This document shows, piece by piece, positions 6,772-13,572 of a stretch of DNA of 17,993 nucleotides (position 1 is the stretch's first letter; every line of letters begins with the position of its first letter). The position numbers and the translations under genes were made by a program. Location of the stretch: positions 1-17,993 of the forward strand of contig FR895631.1 in assembly GCA_000434435.1 (NCBI GenBank), in the 5' to 3' direction. The DNA is from Firmicutes bacterium CAG:475 (GTDB taxonomy: Bacteria > Bacillota > Clostridia > Christensenellales > CAG-917). The notes below the pieces were generated by a model. The model was given only the letters and a program-made list of their open reading frames with translations. It made no database searches and was not told the DNA's origin.

Positions 6772-7592
6772 AACAAAAAATAATCGGCTTTTTCGAAAAG
6801 TTTTATCTTTTGATAATCCTTGCAATTTTGTATGCGCCGATAATCTTGCTCATCGTGTATTCTTTCTCGAACAGCTCGAATTTCAATTTTGACAACGGAT
6901 TCAGTTTCGAGGCGTACATTTCAATCTTCAAGTCGGACAAATCCCCCGATCTTTGGAGCGCGATTGCCAACACGTTTATCATCGCAAGCATATCTTCGGT
7001 CGTCGCAACGATTATGGGCACGTTTGCATCGATAGGCATCTTCAACCTCGGCAAGAGAGCAAGACGCATTGTGGAAAACGTCAACCAATTTCCCATCATC
7101 AACAGCGAAATCGTTATGGCGGTTTCAATGATGGTGTTCTTCATCACGTTCGCTTTCCCCGAAGGTTACTTGCGCCTTATCATCGCTCACATAGCGTTTT
7201 GCACACCCTACGTCGTGCTCAGCGTACTTCCCAAGCTTGAATCCATGGATCCGAACATCTACGAAGCGGCTCTCGACCTCGGAGCAAACCCCTTCAAAGC
7301 GTTGGTGAAAGTCATGATCCCCATCATCACGCCCGGCATCGTAAGCGGCTTTGTTATGGCGTTTATCATGTCTATGGACGACTTTATCATCACTCAAATC
7401 AACAAGGGCGCGGCGACGGGCATCAACACGTTGTCAACCTACATTTATTCGGACGCGCGCGTACAAGGTCTCGAACCCTTCTGGTACGCGATATTCTCCA
7501 TCATATTCGTCATCGTTCTTGCGGCGGTGCTTTCAATCAACCTCGTCAAGATCTCGCACGAAAAGAAAAAGGCTAAGGAGGCAAACGCATGA
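6765..7592 (+). CDS. potC: Polyamine ABC transporter permease PotC
   Basis: This 275-residue permease partners PotB. The N-terminal membrane helix is LLIILAILYAPIILLIVYSF. The EAA loop is NIYEAALDLGANPFKALVKV (E167-A168-A169), followed by MIPIITPGIVSGFVMAF, the usual PotC arrangement. The ATG overlaps the end of potB by 7 nt, with AAGGAGG just upstream. The final residues are Lys-rich (HEKKKAKEANA), placing the C-terminus in the cytoplasm. The stop overlaps the potD start by 4 nt (ATGA). Translational coupling along potA-potB-potC-potD is therefore likely. Confidence 0.92.
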   Translation: MVKQKIIGFFEKFYLLIILAILYAPIILLIVYSFSNSSNFNFDNGFSFEAYISIFKSDKSPDLWSAIANTFIIASISSVVATIMGTFASIGIFNLGKRARRIVENVNQFPIINSEIVMAVSMMVFFITFAFPEGYLRLIIAHIAFCTPYVVLSVLPKLESMDPNIYEAALDLGANPFKALVKVMIPIITPGIVSGFVMAFIMSMDDFIITQINKGAATGINTLSTYIYSDARVQGLEPFWYAIFSIIFVIVLAAVLSINLVKISHEKKKAKEANA

Positions 7593-9046
7593 AAAAACGC
7601 ATTGCAACGCTTATCGTTTTATCCCTCGTTTTGAGCGCGATTTTGCTTCCCACCCTCACCGCCTGCAACAACGGCACGAAGGGTGAAAGCGGCGGCGACA
7701 AACTTGTGATATACAACTGGGAAGATTATATCGACGCCGAAATCGACGAAGAAACGGGCAAAACCTTGCTTGACGAATTTGCCGACTACTACAAAGAAAA
7801 AACGGGACGCGCGCTGTCGATAACCTACACTACGTTCGACACAAACGAAACGATGATGACCAAGGTGCTCAAAGGCGACGCCAAAGTCGATTTGATTTGT
7901 CCGAGCGAATATGCCATCGAAAAACTGCTCACCGCAGGTTGTCTTCTCAACCACAACGACATAAAAGCCGATATTCAAAGCGATTTGACCAAATACGGTA
8001 TTTCACTTGCCAATATGAGCAGCTTAAAGTCCGGTTGGGGCAACATAGACCACGGCGTTATGGACAAAATCAACGAAATGTTCGGCGACATAAAAACGCA
8101 AGACGGCACGTCGCACAACATGACGGAATACATGGTTCCGTATATGTACGGCACTCTCGGCATCCTTTACAATACGTCCGTTGTGAGCCTCGAAGAGCTT
8201 GAACAATACGGCTGGGGCGTGCTTTGGAACGTGCAAAAGAACGAGAAGCTGGAAAATAAAATTCTCATGAAAGACAGCGTTCGCGACACGTATGCGGCGG
8301 CTATCTTCTACATGTACGAATACGGTCTGCTCCCCGAAAAATATAAGGACTACACCGTGCAAGAGCTTATCAACTGCACCGACGACGAGATGGTTGCGGC
8401 GGCAGAAAAGGTGCTCACCGACCAGCGCGAACACATCTCGGGATACGAAGTCGATTTCGGCAAGGACGATATGATAAACGAAATCGTTTACGCGGACTTT
8501 GCGTGGAGCGGCGACGCGCTTTGGGCAATCGAAGAAGGCGGCTACGACGAGGAGACCGACACCTATCAACTCGGCTATTTCGTCCCCGAAGTTGCAAGCA
8601 ACATCTGGTACGACGGTTGGTGCATTCCCACTTCCGTCAACAACAAGCTTGCCGCAATGATGTTTATCGACTACATGTGCAATCCCATGAGCTCGGTGCG
8701 CAACTCGGTGGCAATCGGCTACACGTCGGCAACGAACAAAGAGTTGCTTCAAGCGGACGAGGACGTGCTTGCATATCTCGAAGATTGCGAATACGACGTT
8801 GAAGAATACTTTGCAGACGAAGGTCGCTACCCGATCATCAACGAAACGCTGGGCGTTATGCGCGATTTCGGCAAGCGCAACGACGTGGTCGTCAATATGT
8901 GGCAACGCGCGAAATCGGGCGACAGCGTAGATGTTAACCTTTGGTACGTTCTCGTTGCGGTCGTGGGCGCGATTGCGATTTGCGTGGGTGTGTACTTCCT
9001 CGTTCAAGCGATAAAACTCCGTCCTCGCAAAATGAAAAAACAATAA
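7589..9046 (+). CDS. potD: Polyamine-binding lipoprotein PotD with extra C-terminal membrane anchor
   Basis: This is the extracellular substrate-binding protein that delivers spermidine/putrescine to PotBC. A lipoprotein signal peptide ends in the lipobox LTAC, with C26 as the lipidated residue. The mature protein opens with LVIYNWEDYID, close to the PotD family start, and the lobe-closing region WSGDALWAIEEGGYD and YDGWCIPTSV are recognisable. At 485 residues it exceeds the usual ~350. Part of the excess is a hydrophobic helix at about 453-475 followed by a basic tail (KLRPRKMKKQ), predicting a second membrane anchor with its C-terminus inside. AAGGAGG precedes the ATG. Substrate preference among polyamines cannot be read from the sequence. 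Confidence 0.9.
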   Translation: MKKRIATLIVLSLVLSAILLPTLTACNNGTKGESGGDKLVIYNWEDYIDAEIDEETGKTLLDEFADYYKEKTGRALSITYTTFDTNETMMTKVLKGDAKVDLICPSEYAIEKLLTAGCLLNHNDIKADIQSDLTKYGISLANMSSLKSGWGNIDHGVMDKINEMFGDIKTQDGTSHNMTEYMVPYMYGTLGILYNTSVVSLEELEQYGWGVLWNVQKNEKLENKILMKDSVRDTYAAAIFYMYEYGLLPEKYKDYTVQELINCTDDEMVAAAEKVLTDQREHISGYEVDFGKDDMINEIVYADFAWSGDALWAIEEGGYDEETDTYQLGYFVPEVASNIWYDGWCIPTSVNNKLAAMMFIDYMCNPMSSVRNSVAIGYTSATNKELLQADEDVLAYLEDCEYDVEEYFADEGRYPIINETLGVMRDFGKRNDVVVNMWQRAKSGDSVDVNLWYVLVAVVGAIAICVGVYFLVQAIKLRPRKMKKQ

Positions 9047-9078
9047 AACTTGCCGTATTTGACGGATAAGAAACAGCC

Positions 9079-9122
9079 AATATTCCCCGAAAATCTTGAC
9101 ATCGAGTTTTTTGGGGAATATT
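9079..9122. terminator. Strong stem-loop after the pot operon (possible terminator, overlapping a promoter)
   Basis: AATATTCCCC (9079-9088) pairs perfectly with GGGGAATATT (9113-9122). The stem extends inward through GAAAA against TTTTT with one wobble, giving about 15 pairs. The plus strand continues TCTATTAAT, which is T-rich but not a clean T-tract, so termination efficiency is uncertain. A TTGACA (9096-9101) lies in the loop, with a weak TATTCT (9119-9124) 17 nt further on, so a promoter for the next gene may overlap the same structure. Confidence 0.5.
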
Positions 9123-9153
9123 CTATTAATAACAAAGAGAGAGAATCGCAAAA

Positions 9154-10335
9154 ATGAAATTTATCCGCAAACTTTTTATAAAAGACTATCAGGACACTCA
9201 AAACCCGAAAGTGCGTTTCCGCTACGGACTTGTCGCAGGCATATTCGGCATAATATCAAACGCCTTGCTTTGCGTGTTCAAGCTCATAGTGGGCGTTGTG
9301 GGCAACAGCATCACGATAATCGCAGACGCAATCAACAACTTGTCGGACGCCGGCAGCAGCGTGGTTACGCTCGTAGGCTTCAAACTTTCGGCAACTCCGC
9401 CCGACAACGACCACCCCTTCGGACACGCAAGGTATGAATACATCACTTCCCTACTCGTGTCCGTAACGGTGCTTTTTATCGGCATACTGCTTTTGAAATC
9501 GTCAATCGAAAAGTGCATAACCCCCGAAGAAGTGAGCGTAAGCGTTTACACCTACGTCGTTTTGGGCGTGGCAATCGCGATGAAGCTCGTGCAGATGCTC
9601 ATATATCTCGACTTTTCGAAAGCAATAAACAGCGGCGCGCTCAAAGCGTCGGCGGCAGACAGCAGAAACGACGTTTTGGCAACGGTTGCCGTTTTGATTT
9701 CGACGATAGTCATCGACGTTGCGGGCGACAAAATCAGCCCGAAAGTGAGCGTTGACGGCATCATGGGTATCGCCGTGTCGGCATTTATCATTGTGTCGAG
9801 CATACTTCTCATCAAAGAAGCGATGTCCCCCATCCTCGGCGAAAAACCGCCGAAAGAACTCGTTGACAAAATCACCGCAAAGATTTTATCTTACGACGGC
9901 GTTATCGGCGTGCACGATTTGGTCGTACACAGCTACGGCGAAAATCACTGCTTCGTGGTTGCACACGTCGAAGTGCCTGCCGACGTCGATATAACCAAAA
10001 GCCACGACGTCATCGACAACATCGAGCACGATTTTTGGAACGAAATGCACGTGCGTATCACCATACATATGGACCCCGTTGACACCAAAAACAAGCAACT
10101 TGCCGTGCTTAAACTCCGCGCGCAAAACGCAATCGCCAACCTCGACGAAAATTTGTCTTTGCACGATTTTCGCCTTGTCAGCGGTCAGACGCATACCAAT
10201 ATGCTTTTCGACGTCGTAATCCCCTACGGCAGCAAAATAACCCTCGACGACGTGAAAGACGCACTGGAAAAAGAATTCGGCAACGATCCCGTCAAATACT
10301 TTTTCGTCATCGATATGGACAGAAAGATGTCCTGA
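9154..10335 (+). CDS. Cation diffusion facilitator transporter, probable Mn-type
   Basis: This 393-residue membrane antiporter exports divalent metal ions in exchange for protons. The family motif HPFGHARYEY is at residues 87-96. The transport site has N61-xxx-D65 in the second membrane helix and D169-xxx-D173 in the fifth. Zn/Fe exporters such as FieF have DxxxD and HxxxD there; the loss of His is typical of Mn-type members such as MntE. The cytoplasmic part appears to hold two ferredoxin-like C-terminal domains: a standard one (about 230-308) and a more divergent second (about 315-388), which explains the extra length. The start follows a purine-rich GAGAGAG stretch. Metal specificity is a prediction. 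Confidence 0.9.
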   Translation: MKFIRKLFIKDYQDTQNPKVRFRYGLVAGIFGIISNALLCVFKLIVGVVGNSITIIADAINNLSDAGSSVVTLVGFKLSATPPDNDHPFGHARYEYITSLLVSVTVLFIGILLLKSSIEKCITPEEVSVSVYTYVVLGVAIAMKLVQMLIYLDFSKAINSGALKASAADSRNDVLATVAVLISTIVIDVAGDKISPKVSVDGIMGIAVSAFIIVSSILLIKEAMSPILGEKPPKELVDKITAKILSYDGVIGVHDLVVHSYGENHCFVVAHVEVPADVDITKSHDVIDNIEHDFWNEMHVRITIHMDPVDTKNKQLAVLKLRAQNAIANLDENLSLHDFRLVSGQTHTNMLFDVVIPYGSKITLDDVKDALEKEFGNDPVKYFFVIDMDRKMS

Positions 10336-10338
10336 CGC

Positions 10339-10367
10339 TTGTGTCACGGCGTCAAAAATGCTAATAT
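10339..10367 (+). promoter_or_regulatory. Possible promoter for yhbY
   Basis: TTGTGT (10339-10344) and TAATAT (10362-10367) are separated by 17 nt. The -35 element is poor, so this is tentative. Read-through from the upstream transporter gene is equally possible, because no terminator is evident between them. Confidence 0.3.
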
Positions 10368-10423
10368 AAGAAAAACGACAACGCGCTTTGCAATCCGCAA
10401 ATCGCAAATACAAGGAAACAAGT

Positions 10424-10717
10424 ATGATCACAAGTTCTCAACGCGCAAAACTTCGCAGTATGGCGCAAACCATAAACCCGATCTTCCAAATCGGCAAAAA
10501 CGGCGTTGGCGACAATCAAGTCAAGGACATCTGCCTTGCGCTCGAATTGCACGAGCTCGTCAAAATCTCCGTCTTGCGCAACGCCGAAGCCAACACCAAA
10601 GACGTCTTGGACGAAGTCTGCCAAAAGACCGGCGCAGAGCCTGTCACGGCAATCGGCAACAAAATCGTCATCTACAAGCGCAGCACCCGCGACGACGTCG
10701 AACACATCGAGATTTAA
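10424..10717 (+). CDS. yhbY: YhbY-family RNA-binding protein (CRM domain)
   Basis: This 97-residue protein is the same length as Escherichia coli YhbY, a ribosome-associated protein of the CRM fold that binds pre-50S particles. Nearly the whole chain is the CRM domain; the RNA-contact GxxG loop appears as IGKNGV, and the segments ALELHELVKISVLRN and GNKIVIYKRS are typical. The ATG at 10424 follows AAGGAAA; an in-frame ATG at 10388 lacks a ribosome binding site and would add 12 non-conserved residues. In many Firmicutes yhbY sits with obgE and nadD, but here it follows a metal transporter and precedes an orphan gene. Confidence 0.9.
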   Translation: MITSSQRAKLRSMAQTINPIFQIGKNGVGDNQVKDICLALELHELVKISVLRNAEANTKDVLDEVCQKTGAEPVTAIGNKIVIYKRSTRDDVEHIEI

Positions 10718-10721
10718 TTAT

Positions 10722-10904
10722 ATGGATTATTTGAAATATAATCTCACTCCCCTGGACGAAGTCAAAGGAGAAGAGCCGAAAACCGAATCCGAAAAAGCGG
10801 CGCGTGCCGAACTAAAACGCCACCGCCAAGAAACTCAAAGATACAAGCAAAAGTACTTTGAGTATTATGACGACGTCAAAATCAATCACCGCGAAGACTG
10901 GTGA
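10722..10904 (+). CDS. Hypothetical 60-residue charged protein
   Basis: The open frame starts 4 nt after the yhbY stop and encodes MDYLKYNLTPLDEVKGEEPK followed by a helix-prone, highly charged stretch (EKAARAELKRHRQETQRYKQ) and a C-terminus ending in NHREDW. There is no signal peptide or membrane segment. The ribosome binding site is weak (only GAG about 10 nt upstream), so translation may depend on coupling to yhbY. A terminator follows about 45 nt after its stop, consistent with being the last gene of the transcript. I do not recognise a family. Confidence 0.5.
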   Translation: MDYLKYNLTPLDEVKGEEPKTESEKAARAELKRHRQETQRYKQKYFEYYDDVKINHREDW

Positions 10905-10948
10905 TTATCTCCTCATGGTGCGGATTAGTTCAAATTCTTTCCGTATTC

Positions 10949-10978
10949 AAAAAAGCGCACCACACGGTGCGCTTTTTT
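10949..10978. terminator. Bidirectional intrinsic terminator
   Basis: GCGCACC (10955-10961) and GGTGCGC (10966-10972) form a perfect 7-bp stem with a 4-nt loop. It is flanked by six A residues on the left and six T residues on the right, so it can end transcription from both sides. It serves the yhbY transcript and the convergent LysR gene. Confidence 0.9.
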
Positions 10979-11015
10979 CAAATGAAATTCCGAAAAAATA
11001 TCGATTTGGCAATCG

Positions 11016-11882
11016 TTATTTGTGTTGCGATGTTTGTGCATCGGACATAAAATTTTTGAGATAGGCAAAAAAGTCTTTTTGCAACGGCGTGGTCTGTTTT
11101 AAGGCAATGAGGACGATTTTGCGGAAACACTTTTCTTCAAAAGGCAGGAGTGTGATTTTATTCTGGTCAATTTTCCCCCAAGAGAATGTCGGGCAAAAAG
11201 CAACACCCAAGTCCGCACTGACAAGGTCGAAGATCACGGTTTGGCTGTCGCACTCGAAAATTACGTTCGGAGCAAAACCGGATTTAAGACAGTACTCTTC
11301 GCATATACGGAAAAACGGTTTGCTCTTGTCTGTTATCAAAAAAACGTCCCCTTTCAAATCGGACAATCTGACTTTGGGTGGCATGGTTTTTGCTCTATCC
11401 TTGGACACGGCAAGCAAAATTTCCTCGTCAACGATAAAACTTTCTTCTGCCTGCCCACCGGTATCCGTGCTTGTGGTTATCAAAAAGTCGCAGTCCCTCA
11501 TATCGTCGTTGCGGATAAAATCGAGGTTTACGTCGGGGTGCGTCTTTTTGTACGCAATGATTGCAGGCATAAGCCAGATGGTTGCCGCCGACACTTTGAT
11601 TTTGATGGTTTTGTCCCGTTCCGCTTTCTTTTGTTGCAACACAATCGGGAGTTCATCGATTGTTTTGAGTATTTTAAGTGCCTCTTCTTGCAAAATCTTC
11701 CCTTCGGGCGTCAACGTTATGTTTCTGCCGTTTTTTTCAAAAAGCGACGTTCCTACTTCGGATTCGAGCCTTTTTATTATTTGCGAAAGCGCGGGCTGCG
11801 CAATATGAATCTCCTCTGCGGCCTTTGTTACGTGCTGATACCTTGCCGCAACGAGAAAATATCTGAGTTGTTGAATCTCCAT
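11016..11882 (-). CDS. LysR-family transcriptional regulator
   Basis: This 288-residue protein has the standard LysR layout. An N-terminal winged helix-turn-helix (about residues 1-60) contains FLVAARYQHVTKAAEEIHIA and QPALSQIIKRLESEVG, followed by a linker helix and an effector-binding domain (about 90-285). The start is preceded on its strand by GAGG at a workable distance. It is divergent from the MATE transporter gene with about 100 nt between the two starts, the usual layout for a LysR protein controlling its neighbour and itself. The ligand is unknown. Confidence 0.92.
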   Translation of the reverse strand: MEIQQLRYFLVAARYQHVTKAAEEIHIAQPALSQIIKRLESEVGTSLFEKNGRNITLTPEGKILQEEALKILKTIDELPIVLQQKKAERDKTIKIKVSAATIWLMPAIIAYKKTHPDVNLDFIRNDDMRDCDFLITTSTDTGGQAEESFIVDEEILLAVSKDRAKTMPPKVRLSDLKGDVFLITDKSKPFFRICEEYCLKSGFAPNVIFECDSQTVIFDLVSADLGVAFCPTFSWGKIDQNKITLLPFEEKCFRKIVLIALKQTTPLQKDFFAYLKNFMSDAQTSQHK

Positions 11883-11888
11883 GAAACG

Positions 11889-11904
11889 ATAACCTCAATG
11901 TTAT
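11889..11904. promoter_or_regulatory. ATAAC-N6-GTTAT inverted repeat next to the lysR start
   Basis: Five-base perfect arms (11889-11893 and 11900-11904) match the general form of LysR binding sites (partly dyad, T-N11-A type). The position, just upstream of the lysR start codon, suits autoregulation. It is short, so chance is possible. Confidence 0.35.
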
Positions 11905-11924
11905 TGATTTGTTTTAATTATATA

Positions 11925-11954
11925 TTTGACATTATTATTTGTCAAACATACAAT
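11925..11954 (+). promoter_or_regulatory. MATE promoter overlapped by a TTTGACA-N8-TGTCAAA palindrome
   Basis: TTGACA (11926-11931), a 17-nt spacer and TACAAT (11949-11954) form a near-consensus sigma-A promoter for the MATE gene. The -35 box is also the left arm of a perfect 7-bp palindrome (11925-11931 with 11940-11946). A protein bound there would cover the -35 region and part of the spacer. The divergent LysR regulator is the obvious candidate. Confidence 0.6.
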
Positions 11955-11983
11955 ATATGCGCAATAAATATTTCGGGCGTATT

Positions 11984-13462
11984 ATGGAAAAGGATTTAAC
12001 CGTCGGCAAACCAATGAGCGTAATTTGGAAGTTTTGTCTTCCGCTTTTCGGAAGTATCATCTTCCAGCAACTGTACAACCTTGCGGACAGCTTCGTCGCA
12101 GGCAAATTTATCGGCGACAACGCTCTTGCCGCCGTCGGAAACAGCTATGAAATAACGCTCATTTTCATTGCGTTTGCATTTGGATGCAACATCGGTTGCT
12201 CGGTTATTGTTTCGAGATTTTTCGGTGCAAAAAAGTATCACGACATGAAAACAGCCGTATTCACCACCTGGATTGCAGGCGGCGTTTTGTGCGCGATTTT
12301 GATGATTTTGGGGCTTACTTTGAGTGGCACTCTTTTGCAGCTCATCCGCACGCCGAGCGAAATTATGGCGGACTCCAAACTCTATCTGGATATTTACGTA
12401 TGGGGTTTGCCGTTTGTGTTTTTCTATAATATCGCAACGGGCATTTTCTCTGCAATGGGCGACAGCCGCACACCGTTTGTTTTTCTTGCATGCTCTTCTC
12501 TTGCCAACATCGGCATAGATATTCTGTTTGTGGCGACCTTCAAAATGGGCGTTGCCGGCGTTGCATGGGCAACTTTTCTGTGTCAAGGCGTAAGCTGTAT
12601 TTTGGCGGTTATATTTGTGCTGTTGCAACTCAAAAAAATCATAACCGAAGGCAAAATCAAAGTTTTTTCATGGCGAATACTACGCGACACCGCCGTCATT
12701 GCAGTTCCGAGCATATTCCAACAAAGTTTCATCTCCGTTGGCAACATAATCATTCAAAGCATGGTCAACTCGTTCGGCACGGCTGTTATGGCAGGCTACT
12801 CTGCAAGCATAAAACTCAACAATCTCGTAATAACGTCCTTCACCACTCTCGGCAACGGCATTTCAAACTACACGAGCCAAAACCTCGGTGCAAACAAGCC
12901 CGAACGCATTCGCCCCGGTTTCACGTCGGGACTGATATTCGTGTGGATACTCTGCGTGCCTATCGTGCTGCTATACATGCTTGCAGGCAAACCTTTGCTT
13001 CTCATCTTCCTCGAAGACGGCGGAAGCGACGCCATGGCAACGGGATTGCAGTTTTTGCACATCGTATCACCGTTCTATTTTATGGTTGCAATCAAAATTA
13101 TTGCCGACGGCGTACTTCGCGGCGGTGGGAAAATGGGCAGATTTATGATTACGACGTTCACCGATCTGATATTGCGCGTCGTAATATCGGCATTTCTCTA
13201 CAAACCGCTCGGCCCGGTCGGCATATGGTGGTCGTGGCCTATCGGTTGGGCAATCGGCACAATGCTTTCCGCAACGTTCTTCTTCACTATAAAATGGCGC
13301 AAACATCTTCCCGAAGAAGTCTATGTGCGCGAACCGAATCTTCCTCCCGCGCTCGTTGATGCGGATCAACAACACGCGACACAAACGCTCAAAGCGGAAG
13401 ATGTTGTCACCGACAATGCGCTTGCCGTCGCCGAGACCGACTCAGAAAACGTCAACGAATAA
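11984..13462 (+). CDS. MATE family efflux transporter
   Basis: This is a 492-residue integral membrane antiporter with the size and two-lobed layout of MATE multidrug/toxin exporters; about 12 helices are expected. The N-terminus, MEKDLTVGKPMSVIWKFCLP followed by LFGSIIFQQLYNLADSFVAG, is typical of Firmicutes MATE proteins. The ATG at 11984 is chosen because the promoter -10 box ends at 11954 with transcription expected near 11961, so the upstream in-frame TTG (11939) and ATG (11957) lie within or before the start of the transcript. The ribosome binding site is weak. A hydrophilic tail of about 45 residues follows the last helix. The substrate is unknown. Confidence 0.9.
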   Translation: MEKDLTVGKPMSVIWKFCLPLFGSIIFQQLYNLADSFVAGKFIGDNALAAVGNSYEITLIFIAFAFGCNIGCSVIVSRFFGAKKYHDMKTAVFTTWIAGGVLCAILMILGLTLSGTLLQLIRTPSEIMADSKLYLDIYVWGLPFVFFYNIATGIFSAMGDSRTPFVFLACSSLANIGIDILFVATFKMGVAGVAWATFLCQGVSCILAVIFVLLQLKKIITEGKIKVFSWRILRDTAVIAVPSIFQQSFISVGNIIIQSMVNSFGTAVMAGYSASIKLNNLVITSFTTLGNGISNYTSQNLGANKPERIRPGFTSGLIFVWILCVPIVLLYMLAGKPLLLIFLEDGGSDAMATGLQFLHIVSPFYFMVAIKIIADGVLRGGGKMGRFMITTFTDLILRVVISAFLYKPLGPVGIWWSWPIGWAIGTMLSATFFFTIKWRKHLPEEVYVREPNLPPALVDADQQHATQTLKAEDVVTDNALAVAETDSENVNE

Positions 13463-13493
13463 CATAATATTCGCTATGCGCATTATGCGCAAA

Positions 13494-13540
13494 ACAAAAT
13501 CCGCCAACGTCCCACGCTGTTGACGGATTTTGTATTTTAT
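13494..13540. terminator. Convergent terminator between MATE and spoIVA
   Basis: ACAAAATCCGCCAAC (13494-13508) and GTTGACGGATTTTGT (13519-13533) pair over 15 positions with one C/A mismatch and a 10-nt loop. The plus strand continues ATTTTATC; the minus strand continues TTTTG, so both transcripts could stop here. Confidence 0.75.
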
Positions 13541-13572
13541 CCTTTACAAACGGTACTGTAAACTGCTTTTTG

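Noticed and set aside
8024..9151. A 375-codon minus-strand open frame across potD
   Set aside because: It is antisense to potD, which has a lipobox and family motifs; no independent evidence of coding.
9047..9153. Mn-sensing yybP-ykoY riboswitch upstream of the metal transporter
   Set aside because: The spacer holds only a simple stem-loop; I could not see the conserved multi-stem core expected of that riboswitch.
11939..11983. Longer MATE protein starting at 11939 or 11957
   Set aside because: The -10 box ends at 11954, so these codons lie before or at the predicted transcript start; residues encoded there are not typical of the family.
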